The notes under the pieces were generated by a model. The model was not told the DNA's origin. It did no database searches and saw nothing but the letters and a program-made list of their open reading frames with translations. DNA of 50,399 nt from Chthonomonadales bacterium. Its GTDB lineage: Bacteria > Armatimonadota > Chthonomonadetes > Chthonomonadales > CAJBBX01. Below are positions 43,410-50,399 of the stretch, piece after piece (positions within the stretch are counted from its first letter, which is position 1; every line of letters begins with the position of its first letter). The translations under genes were made by a program, and so were the position numbers. Where the stretch lies: assembly GCA_027459625.1 (NCBI GenBank), contig DAIDHP010000029.1, positions 1-50,399 of the forward strand. The letters are read 5' to 3'.

Positions 43410-43963
43410 TTCAGTTTCTCATTTGATTGATGGCGATTGCATGGATATCCTAGTTGGGAAAAAACCGCCCTTCAAACTTAGGATACCACAAATTTTCTAA
43501 TTGTGAATGGCGGAATTCAAGTTTTGAATTGTGCTGGAAAGCACGAGAATTCTGATTATTGGGATTATTTATGCGAAATATCACAATTTCTTCAATTCTT
43601 GGAGAATTGTAAAATTCGCATGTCGCTTTCTTCACCAAACGTGAGATGAGCGATATGGTCTTCAATCACCGAATTTTACAATCACCATTTTTGAATGAGT
43701 TGCTTTCGGGATATCCCTTGCTTAATGTGTGAAGACCCAAAGATGACCATAATGAAGCCGGTTGCAGAGGATGTCGCATGATTCAGCTGATATCCACTGG
43801 TATCAACATTATTGGAGTGCATTTTCCGATTGATATATTTATATGCACCATATATCGTAGATTGTGCAATACGAGTTAATCAGTAAAGCATGAATATTCA
43901 GCATATGCTTGCAAGCGAGTTCAAGTCCCCGCTAATGGGTGATATTGGGAGTGCGATTGAATA
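43410..43963. other. 554-base gap without a gene, rich in inverted repeats
   Basis: It lies between two minus-strand genes: upstream of the membrane protein and downstream of the GH42 gene. No coding frame has a family signature. The left half (43480-43690) is dense in AATTC/GAATT-type inverted repeats and is listed separately as a candidate RNA. The right half has a GGGATATCCC palindrome (43708-43717) and a GCTTGCAAGC palindrome near 43908 but nothing I can name. Confidence 0.5.
43486..43682. ncRNA. Candidate structured RNA or multi-stem element, orientation unknown
   Basis: Several stems lie close together: CACAA / TTGTG near 43487-43505; AATTCAA / TTGAATT around 43514-43530; GTGCT GGAA AGCAC at 43531-43544 with a GNRA-type loop; ATGCGAA 43571-43577 with TTCGCAT 43615-43621, enclosing CAATTC 43593-43598 / GAATTG 43604-43609; and a perfect 13-bp pair ATTGTAAAATTCG 43606-43618 / CGAATTTTACAAT 43670-43682. 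The last stem competes with the previous one, which would fit a switching leader, but no known motif was recognised and the AT-rich base composition eases chance pairing. Confidence 0.35.
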
Positions 43964-45928
43964 CTAACCGCGATATACGCCGACATCATATCCATTTAGC
44001 GTCACTCTATTATCGACTGGATTCGGACCGAGCATCGGGGTCATCGACACTGGCAATGAGACGGTCACATCCTCGGCGTTTAGGTTCGTCAGGAAGAGAT
44101 ACCGCTCATCATCTTTAACACGCCAACTGAAATCAACGCCGGGAGGGAAGGGGTTTCCATGGGATATCCCGGCATCGGCGAGAGCTTTAGGTAAAAGCGC
44201 ACCGTAAAAAGTGTCCTCACCGAATGTCCCGAAATACCAGACAGACCCCTTGCCGCGACGATTTCGAGTTACAGCGGACTCCCCGCTGAACTGGGAATGC
44301 TTCCAGATTGCCATCGTTTCCGCACCTTTGGGTGTCAGCGCATCCGCCCAAGTGAAGGCGGTTAACTCCCTGCCATCCACGATCACGGTATATTCCGCCT
44401 TACCTAGCGGATCGTAATCATCCACCTCCACCCCCGCTATTTCGCTAAGATATCCGGGGAGAGGGAGCGCATGGCAGACATTGATATTGTTCTTCACTCC
44501 TGTCCTAGGGGATATCACAACCACTCCTCCGTTCGTCACAAACGCGTCAATCCTCTCCGCGTCCTCTTGCGTTAAAAGGTACCATCCGGGGAGAATTAAA
44601 AGCTTGTAAGAGGTGATATCCGGACTGAGAGGCGTTATATCGCACGTCACCCCCAGGGATCTTAAAGCGTTGTAGTAGCGTCGTATTTGGCTCCACCATT
44701 CCAATCCATCCGTTTGAGGCTGGAGTTGAAAAGCCCAATTCTGCTCGTATGAGTTCAAAATTGCGACCTCGTTCCTCACCACCGATCCGTCCAACAGGGA
44801 TGACAGTTTTTTCATTTCCTCGCCGAACTTTTGAATCTCCTTGTATCGTCTGCGAGGGACGCCATCGTGGTTCAATACGCCGTGCCAATACTGCTCCGTG
44901 CCGTAAAGGCAGGATCTCCATCGAAAGAATATGATTGTATCCGCTCCATGAGCCACCGCCTGCCACGCCCACATACGGCTCTGTACGTCCGCCGGTCTGC
45001 GGGATATCCTTTCCCATCCGATGATATGCGTTTGCTCCTCCATGACCCAGAAATTCGATCGTTTGATTCCTCTCATGACCGCATGGGTCATATCAACGGA
45101 ATTGTCCGCCTGCATCCAGGCGCCTCCTGGATAGTTATCCCATGAGATGAAATCAAGGTCTCTTCCCAGTTCATAATAGTCCATGGAATCATGCAATCCC
45201 ATGAAGTTGTGCGTAATGAAATGTTCGGGACAGGTTTTGCGTATGATTTCAACCTGTTCGTGCTGGAAATCCACGGTGGTTTCCGAAGCGAACCGTCGAT
45301 ATTCCAGTTTCAACGACGGGTTATGGCTCTCTCCGCACCGGACGTGCCATGGCAAGGGGATTTGAGACCACCCGCTATACTCCTGGCTCCAGAAGATTGT
45401 TCCCCAGGATCGGTTTAACGCGTCCAAGGTTCCATACTTAGCCTTCAGCCATTCCCTGAAGCGCTCCGCGCAACTGTCGCAGTAGCACAGGTTCGCTTCG
45501 AACTCGTTATCCGTTTGCCATCCGATTACGGCTGGGTGATGGGCGAAGTGATGAGCCATGGCTTCGGTGATTCTTCGAGAATAACGACGCATGATGGGGT
45601 TGCCAAGGCAGCGTTGGAGACGAGTGCCAAACCCCAGGCGGTATTTATGCGTGTCTGCGGGGAGGATATCCGGATATCGCTCGTGAAGCCATGCCGGGGG
45701 AGCCGCAGTTGGAGTGCCAAGAATGGCTTGTATCCCCTTCGCATGGAGGGTGTCCAAAGCCTTGTCCAGCCAGTCGAATTGATACCTCTCCTCCTCGGGT
45801 TCCAGTTTGCTCCAAGCGAACTCCGCTAGTCTCACGACACTTATGTTCGCCTCGCGCATTAATTTCGCATCCTCGCGCCATCGCTCTTCGTTCCAATGCT
45901 CCGGATAGTAATCCACACCGATTTTCAT
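43964..45928 (-). CDS. Beta-galactosidase, glycoside hydrolase family 42
   Basis: A 654-residue retaining GH42 enzyme, cutting beta-galactosides. It begins MKIGVDYYPEHWNEERWRED, typical of the family. The acid/base is E142 in TDNEFEAN. The nucleophile is the glutamate of FWVMEEQT (E297, with E298 as the alternative). Four cysteines C107, C148, C150 and C153 (RCLGNP ... CYCDSC) match the structural zinc site of the family. Domain B and C regions follow after about residue 390. No signal peptide, so it is cytoplasmic. ATG 45928 is one base after the stop of the FG-GAP gene, so the two form an operon. No transporter for galactosides is adjacent. Confidence 0.93.
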   Translation of the reverse strand: MKIGVDYYPEHWNEERWREDAKLMREANISVVRLAEFAWSKLEPEEERYQFDWLDKALDTLHAKGIQAILGTPTAAPPAWLHERYPDILPADTHKYRLGFGTRLQRCLGNPIMRRYSRRITEAMAHHFAHHPAVIGWQTDNEFEANLCYCDSCAERFREWLKAKYGTLDALNRSWGTIFWSQEYSGWSQIPLPWHVRCGESHNPSLKLEYRRFASETTVDFQHEQVEIIRKTCPEHFITHNFMGLHDSMDYYELGRDLDFISWDNYPGGAWMQADNSVDMTHAVMRGIKRSNFWVMEEQTHIIGWERISRRPADVQSRMWAWQAVAHGADTIIFFRWRSCLYGTEQYWHGVLNHDGVPRRRYKEIQKFGEEMKKLSSLLDGSVVRNEVAILNSYEQNWAFQLQPQTDGLEWWSQIRRYYNALRSLGVTCDITPLSPDITSYKLLILPGWYLLTQEDAERIDAFVTNGGVVVISPRTGVKNNINVCHALPLPGYLSEIAGVEVDDYDPLGKAEYTVIVDGRELTAFTWADALTPKGAETMAIWKHSQFSGESAVTRNRRGKGSVWYFGTFGEDTFYGALLPKALADAGISHGNPFPPGVDFSWRVKDDERYLFLTNLNAEDVTVSLPVSMTPMLGPNPVDNRVTLNGYDVGVYRG

Positions 45929-45929
45929 C

Positions 45930-47069
45930 TTAACCCTTCACCTTGAATCCTTTATTCATCCAGATATCTATCCTAGGCGCGTCCCAGCAATACGGCTTTA
46001 CGATAATGTCCTGCCAGCCATCCCCGTCCACATCGATGATGCGCGCCTCGTGCACACCGAAGCCCCGGGCTATTTCCTCCTTCACAAACCCTCCCGATCC
46101 ATTACTGAAGAATATCCACATTTTCGCTTCCGGATTGTCGGGAACGGAAGCCTCCTCTGTCCACTGCGCCATCTCCGCACAAAGGATATCCATGTTGCCA
46201 TCCCGATTGAAATCAGCCAGTTGGAGGGTGTGCCCGTGAATCACGTCATGACCCAAAAGATCGATGTATCGCCAGTTCTCGGTGATTTCAGGGTTTTCAT
46301 TACATTCGTAATAGCGCAGTCGTCCGGTGGTGTCCCCTGGAACCATAACCACCTCATGTCGACCATCCCCGTTGAAATCCCAGACGGCGATACGAGGATG
46401 AGTTTGCTCGGGATCGATAACATAAGGCTGGAATAAGCCGTCCGGCATTTGCTTGAACCATTTCCCCCCGGCAAGTATCTCCTTCACGCCATCGCCATCT
46501 ATGTCCCCGGATGCCAGCCCCTCCCCTTTGCCCTCCCAAATGGAGCGGTATTGCCAAGGTTGGTTGGTGGGATCATCCGGAATGGGGGCGTGGTAAAGCT
46601 TCTCATCGTATTGACACCAGAACACAAGTTCGGGCTTGCCGTCTCCGTCGAAATCATCCACGATCAAGTCGTGATGCATATGCCCGCCGCCGGATTTAAT
46701 CTCGAATCTTTTCCATGGGGTGTTCGGATCAAATGAGGGTCCAGGATTTTTCCACCAATAGACTTTTCCACCCTGCCAATCATTGCCCGCAACGATATCC
46801 GGATAACCATCCCCGTCAATGTCGTATGCTATCCCACCAGCCTCGGTGGGAATGTTTTCCTGCTCCACCATGGATATCGTCCATCCTTCGGAGGATGGTC
46901 GATACCATACGATTCCCGGGGCTTTGCCTCTGCAAGAGAGCATGAAGTCGGTGCGTCCGTCTCCGTCGAAATCGCCCGGCAGAAGCATCGTTTGTTGCGC
47001 CGATCCTGGCGGGCTGGGCAAATCCCCGTTTCGGCTGCTTAAATGCAACCAACGAAGCTTGGTATTCAT
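45930..47069 (-). CDS. Seven-repeat FG-GAP/VCBS propeller protein without signal peptide
   Basis: A 379-residue protein made of seven FG-GAP-type calcium loops: DFDGDGRTDF, DIDGDGYPDI, DFDGDGKPEL, DIDGDGVKEI, DFNGDGRHEV, DFNRDGNMDI and DVDGDGWQDI. Seven repeats predict a seven-bladed beta-propeller with calcium at the DxDxDG loops. Most such proteins are exported, but this one has no signal peptide (MNTKLRWLHLSSRNGDLPSP). An upstream extension was not found. It precedes the GH42 gene by one base. A role as carbohydrate-binding or lyase-like partner is possible but not shown. Confidence 0.88.
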   Translation of the reverse strand: MNTKLRWLHLSSRNGDLPSPPGSAQQTMLLPGDFDGDGRTDFMLSCRGKAPGIVWYRPSSEGWTISMVEQENIPTEAGGIAYDIDGDGYPDIVAGNDWQGGKVYWWKNPGPSFDPNTPWKRFEIKSGGGHMHHDLIVDDFDGDGKPELVFWCQYDEKLYHAPIPDDPTNQPWQYRSIWEGKGEGLASGDIDGDGVKEILAGGKWFKQMPDGLFQPYVIDPEQTHPRIAVWDFNGDGRHEVVMVPGDTTGRLRYYECNENPEITENWRYIDLLGHDVIHGHTLQLADFNRDGNMDILCAEMAQWTEEASVPDNPEAKMWIFFSNGSGGFVKEEIARGFGVHEARIIDVDGDGWQDIIVKPYCWDAPRIDIWMNKGFKVKG

Positions 47070-47240
47070 GATCCTATCCTAACGCTTTAGAAGATGATCC
47101 GATCCATGTTTGGATTCGTGATGATCAGCATTCCGAAAACAACCCTGGGCGTAACACAGGCGAACAGTGGATTTAGGGGATTTTGATTGCACGGCGGGCC
47201 CATGTGTAAAGAGATTCCCTTTCCCACGCTTGGCTATATG

Positions 47241-47726
47241 TTATTCTGAGACTATTTCACGTATCGCATCTTGCGTCTCAAGCGCATGTCCTGTAACGCT
47301 GACTTTGGGGTAGATTTTGCGAATGGTTCCCTGTTTGTCGATGAGAAAAGTGGAGCGCTCCACTCCCATGTATCTTTTCCCCATAAAGCTTTTCTCTTTC
47401 CACACGCCATACAACTCAGCCACAGCGTGCTCCTCGTCCGCTAAAAGGGGGAAGGGGAGGGTGTATTTATCAGCGAATTTCGCCTGCTTGCGTACCGTAT
47501 CCGGGCTTACGCCGAGAATTTGCACTCCCATATCCTGAAAAGCCGCATATGAATCGCGGAAGTTGCATGCTTCGGTGGTGCAACCCGGCGTGTCGGCCTT
47601 GGGATAGAAATAAAGCAGAACAGCCTTTGAATTGCGGAAGGAGCTTAAGGTGATTTCCTCTCCTGTCTGCGACTTTAATGTGAAATCCGGCGCGAGCGAA
47701 CCAGCATGTGGAATCTCTTCGGACAT
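47241..47726 (-). CDS. bcp: Peroxiredoxin, Bcp/PrxQ type
   Basis: Thiol peroxidase that reduces hydrogen and organic peroxides. It has 161 residues with PKADTPGCTTEACNF: peroxidatic C49 and the resolving C54 five residues later, the atypical two-cysteine pattern of PrxQ. LGVSPDTVRKQAKFADKYTL and FPLLADEEHAVAELYGVWKE complete the family signature. ATG with AGGAGG about seven bases upstream. The leader carries two perfect 8-bp inverted repeats. It is a single gene. Confidence 0.94.
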   Translation of the reverse strand: MSEEIPHAGSLAPDFTLKSQTGEEITLSSFRNSKAVLLYFYPKADTPGCTTEACNFRDSYAAFQDMGVQILGVSPDTVRKQAKFADKYTLPFPLLADEEHAVAELYGVWKEKSFMGKRYMGVERSTFLIDKQGTIRKIYPKVSVTGHALETQDAIREIVSE

Positions 47727-47755
47727 AGTTGCCTCCTGAAACGTCGTCGCTATAG

Positions 47756-47809
47756 ATCCTCACTATGTATGACCGCATCGTGAGGATTGAATAGGAATTG
47801 CTTCCTATT
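47756..47809 (-). promoter_or_regulatory. Two inverted repeats in the bcp leader
   Basis: ATCCTCAC 47756-47763 / GTGAGGAT 47780-47787 and AATAGGAA 47790-47797 / TTCCTATT 47802-47809 are both 8-bp perfect. On the minus strand a TAAAAT (47812-47807) overlaps the second repeat and could be the -10, in which case the AATAGGAA-TTCCTATT palindrome would sit as an operator at the start site. No good -35 was found. Confidence 0.35.
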
Positions 47810-47898
47810 TTAGCATATCCCAAAGGAGGGGGATACATATCCGCGGATGATGAATTGAATTCCTTATAAAGAGATGTTGGAGGCGTAAATGAGGATCG

Positions 47899-47935
47899 AA
47901 AAACCATTCAACCCCTCTTGGGAAGGGTTGAATGG
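47899..47935 (-). terminator. Rho-independent terminator of the LolA-like gene
   Basis: Perfect 11-bp stem (CCATTCAACCC 47904-47914 / GGGTTGAATGG 47925-47935) with a ten-base loop, followed on the minus strand by TTTTT. It begins 11 bases beyond the stop codon at 47947. Textbook structure. Confidence 0.9.
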
Positions 47936-47946
47936 AATGACAAATG

Positions 47947-48690
47947 CTACAACTTGAAAAGGCTGTCCGGAAGATCGGTGTTCACTTTTATATTCTTGTA
48001 GTCAGTAATGGCTGCAATTTTTCTGTCCGTGGTTTGAGCCACCACCTGTGTCGGCATCCAGATGCCCGGAGCCACCTCCTTGATGTTCTTGTAGAAGTAG
48101 ATAGCTTGCAACTGACCTTCCTGACTATAGGATTCCCGTCTCAAGACCACTTTTGTTTTCGGATCGATGTATACGATGTGGTGAGAAGTATCTTCGTTGC
48201 GATCCTTGTAGGACATATTGAATACAGCGCATTGAACACCGTCAACGCTTCCGAAGCGCATGAAGGTTGCATTGGTGTAGGTCATGTAATAAGGGGAGAT
48301 CAAGCCCAGATCCATCAGAGATTTACGTTTGCCCGGGGCGTCGCCGAAATTTCTGCGAGTCACCATGTGAAGCTTGGGTATGGAAACGTATTGGTAAGGT
48401 CCGTTCATCACAAATGTGGCTCGCGTCCCCTCTCGTTCCCCTTCGATTCGTATCATGTTCGGTTCCTTGTATTTCACATTAACCGTCTTGAACCGATAGA
48501 GGAGGATGGCGTCGCGATTGATCTTCGCTAATTCATTCTCATTCACTTTCACCACCGTCATTGTGGCGGTGAAGTCTTTTAGTTTGCTGCATTCGTAGTC
48601 TTCGATATTCGTAGGGATGGCGAAAACCGGGCTGGATACCGCGAGTAACGCCACTGCTACCAATAGTTTATTAGCGCACAGCGCACGCAT
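47947..48690 (-). CDS. Exported LolA-like / outer-membrane-lipoprotein-sorting-like protein
   Basis: A 247-residue protein from ATG 48690, which has AAGGAAGG upstream; the longer in-frame ATG at 48732 lacks a site. The Sec signal peptide is MRALCANKLLVAVALLAVSS followed by PVFA, cleavage after it. The mature part has a beta pattern like the LolA/LppX fold: DFTATMTVVKVNE, VNVKYKEPNMIRIEGEREG, HHIVYIDPKTKVVLRRESYS and IKEVAPGIWMPTQVVAQTTD. These resemble 'outer membrane lipoprotein-sorting protein' or DUF1571-type sequences. Probably a periplasmic lipid-handling or envelope protein. The exact role is unknown. Confidence 0.75.
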   Translation of the reverse strand: MRALCANKLLVAVALLAVSSPVFAIPTNIEDYECSKLKDFTATMTVVKVNENELAKINRDAILLYRFKTVNVKYKEPNMIRIEGEREGTRATFVMNGPYQYVSIPKLHMVTRRNFGDAPGKRKSLMDLGLISPYYMTYTNATFMRFGSVDGVQCAVFNMSYKDRNEDTSHHIVYIDPKTKVVLRRESYSQEGQLQAIYFYKNIKEVAPGIWMPTQVVAQTTDRKIAAITDYKNIKVNTDLPDSLFKL

Positions 48691-48784
48691 TTTATTTCTT
48701 TCCTTCCTTGAAACTGTTTGTTCGGAATTCATATCCGTAATTTAAGACACATTAATCGTATATAATGTGACAATTTTCTTCATT

Positions 48785-50005
48785 TTACCCGACTCCTCCC
48801 CCTTCGGTATGCTTCAGCACAACCCCGGATGCTATCCAAGCGAGGAACAGGGAGAAGGATCCGAGCCAAAACGGTGACATAGGGTAAATACGGGAGATGA
48901 ACGCCCCGGTGAGAGGGCCTAGGAACCAGGCGAATTGCATTGGTGCAAGACTAAGCGTAAGTATGGATGAGCGTTGCTCCGTCGGGGAATACAAGGCTAG
49001 TTGCGTCATCGTCAATGCACCAAGACATCCCTGAGCCGTGGATTGTAATGCGGCGCTGGCGCCGATGGTCAGGAGCGATCCGGACAACGCCTGCCCCGCC
49101 AACGCCACGCTTCCCAGCAAAGCGCCTACGCGCCATATTCGCGTGTGACCGAGGCGATCCCCAACCGGCCCCCACATAGGGGTGGTCAAAGCCATCGCGG
49201 CTCCCGCCAATGTAAGGATTTTTCCTATTTTCATGGCGACATCAGGCATGCGGTACACATCCATGATATGTATCGGGATGAAGGGTTGCGCCATATTCAG
49301 CCCGTACATCATCATGAATGTGACGATAAACAGCGCCCGAACCATCGGCGTGTGGTAAATCGCAAGGAACCCTTTTTTGATGCCGTCCCTGGCTCTCTCG
49401 GCATGTTTTATCTCGTGTGGCTCCTCGCGCAGAACGGAGGAAAGAAGAAGAATCACCAGCAAAGTGAGCAGGGAATCCAGATAAAGTAGATTTCTGATAC
49501 CGTAATGGAGCACGATCCATCCGCCCGCCCAAGGGCCAATGGCGATGCCGGTGGGGGAACCCGCGCTAATGATGGAGATCGCCATTCCAAGCCGTTTCCT
49601 TGGCGTGATATTCGCCTGCACCGCCATCATCAGTCCGGTGTTTCCAAGGACGAATCCGCTAAGGAAACGAGCGAGGGCTAGCACCCATATATTCCAGCTA
49701 GAACCCGCAATAGCGAAAAGCAGTGCCTCGATAACGCTGCTGCGAATGATGATGAGCTTGTATCCGTATCGATTCGCAAGGATCGGCCAAAAGGGGAGCA
49801 GCGGAAGGCCGATGATAAAAGCGATGGCGGAGAGAATGCCCGTCCATGTAGGCACCCACGCATTTGTGACATGCAGTTGACGGAGGAAAAGAGGGGTGAA
49901 TGCACCGAGATGACCGAACGCCAAGGATTCCACAAAACCGGTGGAGGCGAATAAAATCATTGTCACTCGCCAGTCATTTCGGTGCGATTGCATGGATTGG
50001 GTCAC
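48785..50005 (-). CDS. MFS transporter
   Basis: A 406-residue major facilitator superfamily protein with about twelve hydrophobic segments. The family loop 2-3 motif is present in a relaxed form (FWPILANRYGYKLIIIRSSV), and again in the second half (MWGPVGDRLGHTRIWRVGAL), which matches the G-x-x-x-D-R-x-G pattern. A cytoplasmic loop of about 25 residues (REEPHEIKHAERARDGIKKG) joins the halves. It looks like a drug/efflux-type MFS, but the substrate is not determinable. Start GTG 50005, with ATG 49993 as alternative; neither has a good binding site. Confidence 0.88.
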   Translation of the reverse strand: MTQSMQSHRNDWRVTMILFASTGFVESLAFGHLGAFTPLFLRQLHVTNAWVPTWTGILSAIAFIIGLPLLPFWPILANRYGYKLIIIRSSVIEALLFAIAGSSWNIWVLALARFLSGFVLGNTGLMMAVQANITPRKRLGMAISIISAGSPTGIAIGPWAGGWIVLHYGIRNLLYLDSLLTLLVILLLSSVLREEPHEIKHAERARDGIKKGFLAIYHTPMVRALFIVTFMMMYGLNMAQPFIPIHIMDVYRMPDVAMKIGKILTLAGAAMALTTPMWGPVGDRLGHTRIWRVGALLGSVALAGQALSGSLLTIGASAALQSTAQGCLGALTMTQLALYSPTEQRSSILTLSLAPMQFAWFLGPLTGAFISRIYPMSPFWLGSFSLFLAWIASGVVLKHTEGGGVG

Positions 50006-50233
50006 GGGATGAGTGTTCCATTCAAGAAAGAGCGAAAATCTATCATTTTATTTTATCCGGTGTTCGCAAAAAACTCCCAGGCATGTTTATCACACATCTT
50101 TTCTCTTCGAACATGCTTGGAGACGATTATTGAGGTAGATTTATCATTGGTCAATACGCATGAATGATTCTACACCAAAGAAGAAGTGGATTGATTAAAA
50201 TCGCATACAATGTCTATTCCCGGAGGACATATT

Positions 50234-50399
50234 ATGCTTAACAGAAGGCTCTTTCTTAAGGACGTGGCGGGGCTTGGGGTGTTTTTCGCGGCGGATGGGA
50301 TGGAGGCTCTTTCTCTAAAAAGGGCTCTATGGGGAAGTTTGTGGACTGAGATCAAGCTTTCCCAGAAAAAACAAGACTGCGACCCTGAAATTATCGAAT
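50234..50399 (+). CDS. Start of a Tat-exported protein (3' end cut by window)
   Basis: 55 codons are visible from ATG 50234, which has GGAGGA six bases upstream. The N-terminus NRRLFLKDVAGLGVFFA is a twin-arginine signal of the RRxFLK form. The following residues (LWTEIKLSQKKQDCDPEIIE) do not identify a family; Tat-exported oxidoreductases or metallo-enzymes are likely but not shown. It is divergent from the MFS gene. A TACAAT at 50206-50211 could be its -10, without a good -35. Confidence 0.8.
   Translation, partial: MLNRRLFLKDVAGLGVFFAADGMEALSLKRALWGSLWTEIKLSQKKQDCDPEIIE

Noticed and set aside
43905-43945. GTTCAAGTCC string resembling a tRNA T-arm
   Set aside because: The flanking bases do not form a five-base-pair T-stem (an A-C mismatch), and no anticodon or acceptor stem is found upstream.

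Overview
The window comes from a bacterial chromosome of roughly 50% G+C. It starts inside tuf and runs through one long ribosomal-protein supercluster (about 1-22,430), followed by a mixed housekeeping and accessory region. Several features suggest an Armatimonadota-like, Gram-negative-type bacterium: r-protein order, zinc-type S14/S4/L36, a GH42 galactosidase beside an FG-GAP propeller protein, a Tat-exported Gfo/Idh/MocA oxidoreductase, a LolA-like secreted protein, and menaquinone-type UbiE plus a polyprenyl synthase. That placement is an inference from gene content. No rRNA gene that could settle it is present.

Region 1 (1-22,430, all + strand) is tuf(partial)-rpsJ-rplC-rplD-rplW-rplB-rpsS-rplV-rpsC-rplP-rpmC-rpsQ-rplN-rplX-rplE-[EF-G paralogue]-rpsN(Zn)-rpsH-rplF-rplR-rpsE-rpmD-rplO-secY-adk-map-infA-rpmJ-rpsM-rpsK-rpsD-rpoA-rplQ-truA-rplM-rpsI, closed by a rho-independent terminator. 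This is the S10-spc-alpha-L13/S9 order with notable departures. An EF-G-like GTPase with Tyr in place of the G3 histidine sits between L5 and S14. IF-1 carries a 44-residue basic N-terminal tail. L22, S3 and RpoA have long charged or disordered C-terminal tails, and the RpoA tail contains a 108-bp tandem duplication. Structured leaders lie before rplC and rplE, and a terminator-like hairpin plus a good sigma70-type promoter lies between rplF and rplR. Several core genes start with TTG.

Region 2 (22,430-29,800) holds panD, an ANTAR response regulator with its own promoter, a secreted protein of unknown function, a GT-C-type membrane glycosyltransferase overlapping a Cof-type HAD phosphatase, an EAL-domain protein with a CBS-like C-terminus, and greA on the minus strand. 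Region 3 (29,800-38,230) holds a small four-cysteine protein with its own terminator, a possible decayed reading frame, the Tat-exported oxidoreductase, and then a minus-strand series: menG/ubiE - polyprenyl synthase - NagD-like HAD - larC, cysE, and a VanW-family protein.

Region 4 (38,600-50,399) has transketolase, a permease-like membrane protein lacking an adjacent ATPase, a small membrane protein, a 554-bp gap rich in inverted repeats (possible structured RNA), a GH42 beta-galactosidase one base downstream of a seven-repeat FG-GAP protein, a Bcp peroxiredoxin, a LolA-like exported protein with a textbook terminator, an MFS transporter, and the start of another Tat-signal protein cut by the window edge. 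I saw no IS element, prophage, CRISPR array, tRNA or rRNA. The most unusual signals are the altered translation genes in the supercluster and the structured non-coding stretch at 43,480-43,690.
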